DNA of 64,000 bases from Spirosoma pollinicola (lineage in GTDB: Bacteria; Bacteroidota; Bacteroidia; Cytophagales; Spirosomataceae): positions 6,501,014 through 6,565,013 of the forward strand of contig NZ_CP025096.1 in NCBI RefSeq assembly GCF_002831565.1. The letters are read 5' to 3'. The position numbers and the translations under genes were made by a program. Positions 42,140 through 50,070 of this stretch are shown one piece after another; the first letter of the stretch is position 1; each line of letters begins with the position of its first letter. The notes beneath the pieces are model-generated. The model made no database searches. It was not told the origin of the DNA and saw nothing but the letters and a program-made list of their open reading frames with translations.

Positions 42140-42460
42140 AGGTTTATTGATTGAGTAGTTTTTGGTTAAAAAAGAGGAAGGTTCGAAAAGTTGGGTAGTT
42201 TCTACCCAACTTTTTTTCATTTTTAGGCCACTGATAGTCAAAACGTTATACGTCAACAGTTGCTTTAATATACTTTTTTTTAATGAATCGCGAAGAAAAG
42301 TAATAGTGCTCACAACAGTGCTACTCCCTTCTCCCAGTGTCCATAATAGCTATATTCGGAGCGGATGGACGAACATTGATGAAAAATTTAGATAGCTTCG
42401 CTCAAACAAATTTCTTCATCAATTACTTTTCCAGTTTCTTACCCAACCGTTCGTTTACTA
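42112..42460. other. Intergenic region between the sigma gene and crtI
   Basis: This 349-base stretch contains two hairpins near its left end (42109-42139 and 42189-42217) and about 240 bases of AT-rich sequence leading to crtI. Open frames here run through the terminator and lack family features, so I call no gene. It should contain the crtI promoter, perhaps one read by the ECF factor; I cannot point to it. Confidence 0.65.
42189..42217 (+). terminator. Intrinsic terminator after the ECF sigma gene
   Basis: AGTTGGGTAG (42189-42198) pairs perfectly with CTACCCAACT (42202-42211) with a 3-base loop and a run of seven T (42211-42217). It separates transcription of the sigma gene from crtI. Confidence 0.9.
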
Positions 42461-43933
42461 ATGCCCAAACGAGTTCTTGTCATTGGAGCGGGGTTTGCCG
42501 GGCTGGCAGCAGCCACAAGTCTTGCCGATAAAGGTTACGATGTCACTATCTTCGAAAAGAATAGTATGCCCGGTGGTAGGGCTCGCGTTTTCCATACAAA
42601 AGGCTTCACCTTCGATATGGGACCAAGTTGGTACTGGATGCCTGATGTGTTTGATACCTACTTTGCCCGCTTCGGCAAAAAAACAACTGACTATTATAAC
42701 CTTGTTCGCCTGGACCCTTCCTACACAGTTGTCTTTGGTTCCGACGATGCTGTCGCTCTTCCGGCTGGGCTAGATAATTTAGAAGCCTTGTTCGAACAAA
42801 TTGAACCGGGCAGTGGCCCCAGGCTACAGGAGTTCCTCAAACAGGCAGCCTATAAATATGAGGTTGGTATGAATAAATTTGTTTGGAAACCGAGCCGGTC
42901 GGTAACCGAATTTATAAGCCTGAAGTTACTATATGATGTTGCGCGTATGGATGTCTTTAAGTCATTTGCCAGCCATGCCCGTAAGTTTTTCACCAATCCA
43001 CGCCTGCTCGAAATCATTGAATTTCCGGTTTTGTTTCTGGGTGCCACGCCCGCAAACACGCCTGCCATGTATAGCTTGATGAATTATGCGGAAATGGCCC
43101 TGGGAACCTGGTATCCTATGGGAGGCATGCATGAAATCGTGAAGGCAATGGTTAGTCTGGCTGAAGAAAAAGGCGTCAAGATTTTACTAAATCAGACGGT
43201 TCAGAAAATTGACGTGCTCAAAAATAACGCACAACGAGTGGTTACCAATGATGGTATCTTTGAGGCTGATGTCGTTATAGCGGGTGCAGACTACCATCAT
43301 GTTGAAGCAAACCTACTCACCGAAGAAAACAGAAATTATGATGAAGCCTACTGGAAATCCAGAGTCATGGCGCCTTCATCGCTGTTATTCTATTTAGGTG
43401 TAAATAAACGGTTGCCGCGCTTACAGCATCATAATTTATTCTTCGACGAAGATTTCAAACTCCACGCACAGGAGATCTATGAAACACCCCGCTGGCCGTC
43501 CAAACCGTTGTTTTATGCGTCGGCACCATCCAAAACAGACCCCGGTGTAGCTCCCGAAGGATGTGAAAATCTTTTTTTACTAATTCCTGTTGCCCCCGAC
43601 CTCACCGATGATGATGCCACACGAGAATACTATTTCGAAATGATTATGGATCGACTGGAGGCCTACGTTGGTGAGGATATTCGCAATCACATTGTCTTTA
43701 AACGTAGTTACGCACACGCTGACTTCAAAAGGGACTACAATGCTTTCCGGGGAAATGCTTACGGTCTGGCAAATACGCTGAAGCAAACAGCACTGTTGAA
43801 ACCGTCGCTTAAGAACAAACGGGTGAACAACCTGTTCTACACCGGTCAGCTTACCGTTCCGGGGCCGGGAGTGCCTCCATCGCTTATTTCTGGCCTGGTA
43901 GTGGCCGATGAAGTTGCCAAAGAATTTATATAG
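42461..43933 (+). CDS. crtI: CrtI-type phytoene desaturase
   Basis: A 490-residue FAD-dependent carotenoid desaturase. The N-terminal dinucleotide fold is MPKRVLVIGAGFAGLAAATSLADKGYDVTIFEKN, followed by MPGGRARVFHTKGFTFDMGPSWYWMP; the C-terminal signature is FYTGQLTVPGPGVPPSLISGLVVADEV. It turns phytoene into lycopene or similar products for the pigments common in Cytophagales. crtB follows 108 bases downstream; together they cover the first two carotenoid steps. No cyclase or ketolase is in the window. Confidence 0.92.
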   Translation: MPKRVLVIGAGFAGLAAATSLADKGYDVTIFEKNSMPGGRARVFHTKGFTFDMGPSWYWMPDVFDTYFARFGKKTTDYYNLVRLDPSYTVVFGSDDAVALPAGLDNLEALFEQIEPGSGPRLQEFLKQAAYKYEVGMNKFVWKPSRSVTEFISLKLLYDVARMDVFKSFASHARKFFTNPRLLEIIEFPVLFLGATPANTPAMYSLMNYAEMALGTWYPMGGMHEIVKAMVSLAEEKGVKILLNQTVQKIDVLKNNAQRVVTNDGIFEADVVIAGADYHHVEANLLTEENRNYDEAYWKSRVMAPSSLLFYLGVNKRLPRLQHHNLFFDEDFKLHAQEIYETPRWPSKPLFYASAPSKTDPGVAPEGCENLFLLIPVAPDLTDDDATREYYFEMIMDRLEAYVGEDIRNHIVFKRSYAHADFKRDYNAFRGNAYGLANTLKQTALLKPSLKNKRVNNLFYTGQLTVPGPGVPPSLISGLVVADEVAKEFI

Positions 43934-44041
43934 TTTGATACCATAATCAGAGAAAACGCATTTGTTCGCCGACCCCGACGCTGCTTATTCTCTATACTTG
44001 CTAATTCCTAGACCTCGATTAATCTTACGCGCTTAGACCAT

Positions 44042-44878
44042 ATGATGGCATTGTTCAACAAAACCGCACTGGAATGCAGTAAAATCATTACTGAGAATTA
44101 CAGTACGTCGTTTACGTTAGGCATTAAAACGCTTGACCGTAAATTCCATTTGCCCATTTATGCTATCTACGGATTTGTTCGGTATGCCGACGAAATTGTG
44201 GATACGTTCCATGATTTCGATAAAAAAACGCTGCTTCTACGATTTAAACACGATACCTACCAGGCCATCGAAGAAGGCATCAGTTTAAATCCCGTATTAC
44301 AATCCTTTCAGCTGGTTGTCAACGAGTATAAAATTGAACCTCAATTGATTGAAGCTTTCTTGAAAAGCATGGAAATGGATTTATACTATCAGGATTACGA
44401 TGCTGATGGGTATAGTCAATATATTTATGGCTCTGCGGAGGTTGTTGGCCTGATGTGTTTGCGAGTTTTTTGCGAGGGTGATCTGGCTGAGTTTGACCTT
44501 CTCCGGGCATCGGCCTGTAAACTGGGATCGGCCTTTCAGAAAGTGAATTTTCTGCGCGATCTGAAAAGTGATTTTGTTGATCGGGGACGTACATACTTCC
44601 CTGGTGTTGATTTTAATAATTTCGGAGGGGACGCTAAACAACTAATCGAGGCAGATATTCAGCATGATTTCGACGAAGCGTATATAGGTATTATGAAACT
44701 GCCGCGTGGTGCACGAATGGGGGTTTATTTAGCCTATATCTATTACCAAACTCTGTTCAACAAAATCAAGCAACTTTCGGCCACCCGTATTCAAAGTGAA
44801 CGGGTTCGTGTACCAAACCCGCAGAAGTTTGCGCTGCTGGCACAAACGTATTTGAAATACCGACTAAATGTGCTTTAA
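44042..44878 (+). CDS. crtB: CrtB, phytoene synthase (squalene/phytoene synthase family)
   Basis: A 278-residue trans-prenyltransferase that joins two geranylgeranyl diphosphates into phytoene. The first Asp-rich motif is YADEIVDTFHDFD, the second NFLRDLKSDFVDRGRTYFP; YIYGSAEVVGLMCLRVF is the conserved middle block. The start is one of two adjacent ATGs (44042 or 44045). It is downstream of crtI and probably co-expressed with it. Confidence 0.92.
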   Translation: MMALFNKTALECSKIITENYSTSFTLGIKTLDRKFHLPIYAIYGFVRYADEIVDTFHDFDKKTLLLRFKHDTYQAIEEGISLNPVLQSFQLVVNEYKIEPQLIEAFLKSMEMDLYYQDYDADGYSQYIYGSAEVVGLMCLRVFCEGDLAEFDLLRASACKLGSAFQKVNFLRDLKSDFVDRGRTYFPGVDFNNFGGDAKQLIEADIQHDFDEAYIGIMKLPRGARMGVYLAYIYYQTLFNKIKQLSATRIQSERVRVPNPQKFALLAQTYLKYRLNVL

Positions 44879-45025
44879 AAGCTTGCAAAAAAAGTATCCC
44901 CGTTTCATCTTTTTGACAATTCATTACATACGAACGATATAGATAGCACGATTTGGCGTGCTTATTGATCAATAGCTGTGAGTAGCGAAAGCGGGCATAT
45001 AAACAACCCCTGTTTAATTTCTGCC

Positions 45026-45033
45026 TATCTTTG
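45026..45033 (+). promoter_or_regulatory. Promoter -7 element for gatB
   Basis: TATCTTTG fits TAnnTTTG and lies 24 bases before the gatB ATG. No good -33 match is visible. The rest of the 179-base gap after crtB holds only a short hairpin (44945-44962) without a T-run. Confidence 0.45.
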
Positions 45034-45057
45034 CCTACAATCATTTAGTTTTTGTCA

Positions 45058-46548
45058 ATGGTGGACCAAGTGCTTATTTCGCCGGAGGTTCTGTCTCAAT
45101 ACGAAGCCGTTATTGGGTTAGAAGTACACTGTCAGTTGCTTACACGAAGCAAGATATTTGCGGCCGATGCCAATGCGTTCGGTGCTGAGCCAAATACCAA
45201 TATCAGTGTCATTACGCTGGGACACCCCGGTACGTTACCCAAACTGAACCGCAAGGCTGTTGACTATGCCATTCGTATGGGATTGGCTTGTGGTAGTTCA
45301 ATAACGCGTCATAACGTTTTTGCCCGTAAAAATTATTTTTATCCCGACCTGCCAAAAGGTTACCAGTTGTCGCAGGACAAAGGTCCCATTTGCGTTGGCG
45401 GGGGTATTCTGGTTAAAGTAAAAGACCCCATTACGGGCGAGCTTTACCAGACAACCATTCAGGTACATCATATTCACCTTGAAGAAGATGCCGGAAAATC
45501 CATTCACGATGGCGACGACTGGGCCACACAGTTAGATTATAACCGTGCCGGAACGCCCCTTATCGAAATGGTGACCGATCCCTGCATTCGCACTGCCGAG
45601 GAAGCGGGCCAGTATCTGACAGAAGTGCGACGGCTGGTTCGGTACCTGGACATTTGCGATGGCAACATGGAAGAAGGGTCGCTCCGTTGCGACGTGAATG
45701 TTTCCATCCGACCAAAGGGAGCCACCCATTTGGGCACAAAAGTTGAAGTAAAAAACCTGAACTCGATCCGGAATGTGATGCGGGCCGTAGACAGCGAGTT
45801 TCTGCGGCAGGTAGAACTGACCGAAACAAACGGGCGCATTATTCAGGAAACGCGCACATTCGATGCGGCCACCGGGCTTAGCTATGCCATGCGTGAAAAA
45901 GAGACGATGAATGATTATCGTTATTTTCCCGATCCGGATTTAACGCCTGTGGTTATTTCTGATGAATGGCTGGCGGCTGTTCAGGCTACCATGCCCGTAC
46001 TTCCGGCCGCTCTGTATCAGAAATTTACGTCCATTTATGGATTGCCCGAATATGATGCAGCTTTGTTGACCGACGCTAAAGAACTGGCCGACTATTACGA
46101 AGCCGTTTGTGCAGAAACGACCAATTACAAAGCGGCTTCTAACTGGATAATGGGGCCGGTAAAAGGGCAGCTTAATGAAAAAAACCTGCGCGACCGCCAG
46201 TTTCCGGTTTCGGCAGAACGGCTGGCTGATCTGATTAACTTGGTCGATAATGGTACCATAAGCCAAACCGCTGCTCAGCAAGTATTTAGCTTAATGATCG
46301 AACAACCAGCCAGTACACCTGCCGATATTGCCAAAGCAAATGGATTGGTTCAAAATCGCAATACCGATGCTTTGCAAACGTTGGTAGAAGAGGTGCTGGC
46401 AGCGTGGCCAGACAAAGTAGAACAATACAAAAAAGGCAAGAAGAATTTATTGGGCTTATTTGTTGGTGAGGTGATGAAAAAATCAAAAGGCTCGGCCGAC
46501 CCCAAATTGGTAAATGAGTTGATAGCAAAGACATTACAGAAAGCATGA
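45058..46548 (+). CDS. gatB: GatB, Asp/Glu-tRNA amidotransferase subunit B
   Basis: A 496-residue subunit of the GatCAB complex that amidates misacylated Glu-tRNA(Gln) and Asp-tRNA(Asn). The start is the ATG at 45058; a TTG two codons earlier is also in frame. Features: YEAVIGLEVHCQLLTRSKIFAADAN, LGHPGTLPKLN, KNYFYPDLPKGYQLSQ, HLEEDAGKS, DYNRAGTPLIEMVT and EGSLRCDVNVSIRP; the C-terminal helical YqeY-like domain ends KGSADPKLVNELI. The stop overlaps the start of the next gene by four bases (ATGA). Confidence 0.95.
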   Translation: MVDQVLISPEVLSQYEAVIGLEVHCQLLTRSKIFAADANAFGAEPNTNISVITLGHPGTLPKLNRKAVDYAIRMGLACGSSITRHNVFARKNYFYPDLPKGYQLSQDKGPICVGGGILVKVKDPITGELYQTTIQVHHIHLEEDAGKSIHDGDDWATQLDYNRAGTPLIEMVTDPCIRTAEEAGQYLTEVRRLVRYLDICDGNMEEGSLRCDVNVSIRPKGATHLGTKVEVKNLNSIRNVMRAVDSEFLRQVELTETNGRIIQETRTFDAATGLSYAMREKETMNDYRYFPDPDLTPVVISDEWLAAVQATMPVLPAALYQKFTSIYGLPEYDAALLTDAKELADYYEAVCAETTNYKAASNWIMGPVKGQLNEKNLRDRQFPVSAERLADLINLVDNGTISQTAAQQVFSLMIEQPASTPADIAKANGLVQNRNTDALQTLVEEVLAAWPDKVEQYKKGKKNLLGLFVGEVMKKSKGSADPKLVNELIAKTLQKA

Positions 46549-47681
46549 GAAACTTATTTTTTAGTGTAGCCAGTTTGGTGGCATTAAGCCTGACGGCCAA
46601 TGCCCAGACCACAAAGCCATTTACAGTAACAGGCAAAGTCAACAGAGCAACGCCGGGTAGCTTTGTTTATCTGGAAACCAACTCGCAGCCAACACACAAA
46701 ATTGACTCGGCAAAAGTTGCGGCAGGCAATACATTCACGATCAATGGCAAAGTAGCCGACGGTGGTGAAGTGTTCGTGCTGAACGTAGGGGGTAATCAAA
46801 AAATGGCTATCCTTGTAGAAGGGGGTGAAACCCTGAACGTGCTGGCCGATGGCTTCGTGATGGATGCCAAAACAGGTCAGGTTGGCAAAGCCACCGTTAC
46901 AGGCTCCAAAAACATGGAGTATTATAACAAACTCACTACGCTTCGCACCGATATGGAAGCGAAAGTGAAAAGCTGGAACCAGCAGGTTGCCGTAGCAACC
47001 GAAAAAAAGGATAACAAGCGAATCGCGCAAATCGAGCAGGATTACCAGGTTGCAGAACAGGATGTGGTGAACAAAGTAAAAGCGATGTTGCCCGAAATGG
47101 GAACTTCTTTAGTATCCCTGTTCGCCCTGAACTTTATTAATATCGACAGCGATTTTACTACCTACGACGCTCTGGCTCAACGCTTCGAGAAAGAAAACCC
47201 GAACAGCCCACATGCCAAGTCATTAATTGGCCGGGTTGCCCGGATCAAAGGTGTATCGGTTGGTGCAGCAGCCCCCGAAATCGCATTGAATGACACAACA
47301 GGCACGCCCGTTCCACTGTCGTCGTTACGCGGCAAATATGTGCTGATCGATTTTTGGGCATCGTGGTGCGGTCCCTGCCGGGCCGAAAACCCAAACGTTG
47401 TGCGGATGTATAACAAATACAAAGACAAGGGCTTTGCTATTTACAGTGTTTCGCTCGATCAGGCCAAAGCCAACTGGACCAAAGCTATTCGGAATGACAA
47501 CCTTACCTGGACACACGTTTCGGATTTGAAGTACTGGCAATCGGCGGCTGCACAGCAATATGGTGTGCAGGCGATTCCGGCAACATTCCTCCTTGATAAA
47601 GAAGGTAAAATCATTGCCAAGAACCTTCGGGGCGACGCGCTGGAGCAAAAATTAGAAGAAATCCTGAAAGGTGGCCAATGA
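46545..47681 (+). CDS. Thioredoxin-like (TlpA/ResA-type) exported protein with DUF4369 domain
   Basis: A 378-residue protein with a signal peptide (MRNLFFSVASLVALSLTANAQ). A DUF4369-like beta domain lies at about 25-115 (VTGKVNRATPGSFVYLETN), a helical linker at about 125-215, and a thioredoxin fold from about 240 with the redox motif WCGPC (Cys275, Cys278) and the cis-Pro in GVQAIPATF. It probably reduces or isomerises disulfides in periplasmic or envelope proteins. It overlaps gatB by ATGA, so translation is coupled although the functions differ. A palindrome at 47708-47731 ends the unit. Confidence 0.88.
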   Translation: MRNLFFSVASLVALSLTANAQTTKPFTVTGKVNRATPGSFVYLETNSQPTHKIDSAKVAAGNTFTINGKVADGGEVFVLNVGGNQKMAILVEGGETLNVLADGFVMDAKTGQVGKATVTGSKNMEYYNKLTTLRTDMEAKVKSWNQQVAVATEKKDNKRIAQIEQDYQVAEQDVVNKVKAMLPEMGTSLVSLFALNFINIDSDFTTYDALAQRFEKENPNSPHAKSLIGRVARIKGVSVGAAAPEIALNDTTGTPVPLSSLRGKYVLIDFWASWCGPCRAENPNVVRMYNKYKDKGFAIYSVSLDQAKANWTKAIRNDNLTWTHVSDLKYWQSAAAQQYGVQAIPATFLLDKEGKIIAKNLRGDALEQKLEEILKGGQ

Positions 47682-47707
47682 GTTAGTCGCAAGTCATTAG
47701 TTTTGTG

Positions 47708-47731
47708 GGGTCAGGTTTGTAAACCTGACCC
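47708..47731. terminator. GGGTCAGGTTT palindrome after the thioredoxin-like gene
   Basis: GGGTCAGGTTT (47708-47718) and AAACCTGACCC (47721-47731) form a perfect 11-bp stem with a 2-base loop. There is no T-run, so it may be a repeat-family member as well as a terminator. Confidence 0.55.
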
Positions 47732-47775
47732 TTCTGCTTTCTATCTGGAACGAAAAAGTAGTGCCTTCGCAACAA

Positions 47776-47815
47776 CAGGCCACTCTTTCGCTCCTTCATT
47801 CATTCGCTCTTTAAC
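47776..47815 (+). repeat. Octad-repeat leader of proC
   Basis: The word CAGGCCA (47776-47782) leads into four 8-mers, CACTCTTT, CGCTCCTT, CATTCATT and CGCTCTTT (47781-47812), then AAC and the ATG at 47816. The M16-like leader has the same units and spacer word. A left arm is poorly preserved here. Confidence 0.6.
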
Positions 47816-48619
47816 ATGAAAATTGCTATTGTTGGTTGTGGGAACATGGGTATGGCTTTCGCCAAATCGTTTATACAATATGACCTGGTAAAAAAAGACA
47901 ATTTACTCCTGATCGAAAAAAGTGCCGACCGCTCTGAAGCACTTAAAAACGAAAAAGCCGGGGTTGTTGTCGATACCATTGGCCCACGTGTGGGCGAAAC
48001 AGACCTTATCATTCTGTCAGTTAAGCCACAGGATTTCAATAGTGTTTACGAAGCACTTCGGGACGTTATTCAACCAACGCAGATTGTTCTGTCAATTATG
48101 GCAGGCATTCCCATCGCGCAGATTCAGGAAAAATTAGGGCATCCATTAGTGATTCGGGCCATGCCCAATACCCCCGCCATGCTCGGGATGGGTATTACCG
48201 GGTTTACAGCAGCAAAAGAAGTCGATACAACGAGCCTGCGCCGTGTCGAAAATCTGATCAACGCCACTGGCCGGTCTATTTTTCTCGAAGATGAATCCAT
48301 GCTCGACGCCGTAACAGCCCTGAGTGGCAGTGGCCCTGCTTACTTTTATTATGTCGTGAAGGCAATGATCGACGCCGGAAAGCAAATGGGTTTCGACGAT
48401 GCCGTATCAGCTCTTTTGGTAAAGCAGACTATGTTGGGAGCATATCACCTGATCAACACCGCCGATAAATCGTTAGATGAGCTTATCAAAGCAGTAGCCT
48501 CTAAAGGTGGCACAACAGAAGCCGCCCTTCGGGCATTTGAGACTGGCAACTTAGCCAAAACCCTCGTAACGGGTATCAAAGCGGCACAAACCCGTTCGAC
48601 GGAATTATCGAAGGGATAA
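47816..48619 (+). CDS. proC: ProC, pyrroline-5-carboxylate reductase
   Basis: A 267-residue NAD(P)H-dependent enzyme for the last step of proline synthesis. The N-terminal nucleotide fold is MKIAIVGCGNMGMAFAKSF, then ILSVKPQDF and IRAMPNTPAMLGMGITGF. The C-terminal catalytic dimer domain has ALSGSGPAYFYYVVKAMIDAGKQMG and VASKGGTTEAALRAFE. An octad-repeat leader lies directly before the ATG. Converges with purB across a BIME-like element whose right arm contains the purB stop codon. Confidence 0.95.
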   Translation: MKIAIVGCGNMGMAFAKSFIQYDLVKKDNLLLIEKSADRSEALKNEKAGVVVDTIGPRVGETDLIILSVKPQDFNSVYEALRDVIQPTQIVLSIMAGIPIAQIQEKLGHPLVIRAMPNTPAMLGMGITGFTAAKEVDTTSLRRVENLINATGRSIFLEDESMLDAVTALSGSGPAYFYYVVKAMIDAGKQMGFDDAVSALLVKQTMLGAYHLINTADKSLDELIKAVASKGGTTEAALRAFETGNLAKTLVTGIKAAQTRSTELSKG

Positions 48620-48690
48620 TGTAGTACCGACCGTCCCGGTCGGGTGTTGAGAAAAGTACATAGACACCCGACCGGGACGGTCGCACTACA
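48620..48690. repeat. BIME-like inverted pair of REP-type hairpins (variant B)
   Basis: Arms 48620-48647 and 48664-48690 are reverse complements apart from a small indel. Each contains a hairpin with stem CGACCG/CGGTCG and a GGGTGT(CTA) tail, the same plan as the element at 3119-3244 but with another stem. The right arm includes the purB stop codon (48686-48688), and the left arm begins directly after the proC stop. Confidence 0.75.
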
Positions 48691-50026
48691 GGCCCGTATA
48701 ACTAAACGGCGTAATAGCCCGCAATTCGGTTTTTACGGAATCAGACACATTCAATTGATCAATAAACTGTTTGATAGCCTGTTCCGTGATTTTCTGATTT
48801 GTACGCGTCAGAGCTTTCAACGCTTCGTAAGGTTTTGGATAGCCTTCCCGACGAAGAATCGTCTGGATACCCTCCGCTACAACAGCCCAGTTATCTTCCA
48901 GATCGGCCGAGATAGCCGCCTGATTTAGTTCGAGTTTACCCAGCCCTTTTAACAGCGATTTCAAGGCAATGACCGAATGGGCAAAGGGTACACCAATACT
49001 TCTTAATACAGTCGAATCGGTCAGGTCACGCTGGAGCCGGGAGATAGGCAATTTGCCGGAAAGGTGCTCGAACAACGCGTTCGCAACGCCCAGATTCCCT
49101 TCTGAATTCTCAAAATCAATCGGATTAACCTTATGCGGCATCGCCGATGATCCTACCTCGCCTTCTTTCAGTTTTTGCTTGAAGTAGTTCATGGACACAT
49201 AGGTCCAGACATCACGATCCAGATCGATCAGAATAGTGTTTAGCCGTTTAAACGAATCCAGCATGGCCGCCAGCATATCGTAATGCTCGATCTGAGTCGT
49301 AAACTGACTGCGAACCATACCTAGGCTTTCCACGAATTTATCGCCGAACTTTTTCCAATCATCATCAGGATAGGCCACAGCATGGGCATTGAAGTTACCC
49401 GTTGCACCCCCAAACTTGGCCGCCGTTGGAATGTCAGACAATAAATGAAGTTGCTTTTCTATTCGCTCTACGAATACCAGCAGTTCTTTACCCAGGCGCG
49501 TTGGCGATGCCGGTTGGCCATGTGTACGGGCCAGCATAGGAATGGCTTTCCACTCTTCGGCCAACACCTGCAAGCGCATAAACACATCCCGATAGAGCGG
49601 GACGATTTCGGTATCGAGCGCATCACTGAGCAGCAACGGGATAGCCGTATTGTTGATATCCTGCGAGGTTAATCCAAAATGAATAAACTCCAGATAGGGC
49701 TCAATCGGCGACCCTTCCAATTTTTCTTTTATAAAATATTCAACGGCTTTAACGTCGTGGTTCGTCGTTTTTTCGATTTCCTTAATACGCAGTGCATCAG
49801 CTTCAGAGAAGTTTTCATAGAGCGCCCTTAGCGTTGGAAACTCCGACGGATCAACACCGGCCAATTGTGGAACCTGCCATTCGCAGAGGGCAATGAAATA
49901 CTCGATTTCAATACGGACCCGGTAATGAATCAGGCCTAGTTCCGAAAAATACGGAGCCAGTGCGTCAACCTGTGACCGATAGCGACCGTCAATAGGCGAT
50001 ATAGCCGTTAAAGCAGATAATTTCAT
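48686..50026 (-). CDS. purB: PurB, adenylosuccinate lyase
   Basis: A 446-residue lyase acting twice in purine synthesis (SAICAR to AICAR, adenylosuccinate to AMP). Features: ALTAISPIDGRYRSQVDALAPYFSE, the His in TNHDVKAVEYFIKEKL, HFGLTSQDINNTA, and the signature loop GSSAMPHKVNPIDFENSEGN with the catalytic Ser. The C-terminal codons and stop come from a repeat element shared with the proC end. The leader just before the ATG is a heptad-repeat type. Confidence 0.95.
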   Translation of the reverse strand: MKLSALTAISPIDGRYRSQVDALAPYFSELGLIHYRVRIEIEYFIALCEWQVPQLAGVDPSEFPTLRALYENFSEADALRIKEIEKTTNHDVKAVEYFIKEKLEGSPIEPYLEFIHFGLTSQDINNTAIPLLLSDALDTEIVPLYRDVFMRLQVLAEEWKAIPMLARTHGQPASPTRLGKELLVFVERIEKQLHLLSDIPTAAKFGGATGNFNAHAVAYPDDDWKKFGDKFVESLGMVRSQFTTQIEHYDMLAAMLDSFKRLNTILIDLDRDVWTYVSMNYFKQKLKEGEVGSSAMPHKVNPIDFENSEGNLGVANALFEHLSGKLPISRLQRDLTDSTVLRSIGVPFAHSVIALKSLLKGLGKLELNQAAISADLEDNWAVVAEGIQTILRREGYPKPYEALKALTRTNQKITEQAIKQFIDQLNVSDSVKTELRAITPFSYTGL

Positions 50027-50065
50027 GTAATAGTTTACGATTTACGATGCAGTAGACAGGGGCTC
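50027..50065 (-). repeat. Heptad-repeat leader of purB
   Basis: On the minus strand, units CTGCATC, GTAAATC and GTAAACT run into ATTACATG, whose last three bases are the start codon. Only one 7-bp arm (GATGCAG with CTGCATC) pairs upstream. The final 24 bases are 22/24 identical with the purD leader. Confidence 0.65.
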
Positions 50066-50070
50066 CTGCA

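Noticed and set aside
42162..42395. 77-codon open frame between the ECF sigma gene and crtI
   Set aside because: It runs through a strong terminator hairpin, has low-complexity Phe/Leu stretches and no family features.
44945..44962. Hairpin AGCACG/CGTGCT between crtB and gatB as a terminator
   Set aside because: Only a six-base stem and no T-run; too weak to call.
36527..50065. Shared leader words of purD and purB taken as a purine regulon operator
   Set aside because: The same kind of leader lies before the ricT-like gene and, weaker, nuoN, while purE and the PurF-like gene lack it, so a repeat family explains it better than a purine operator.
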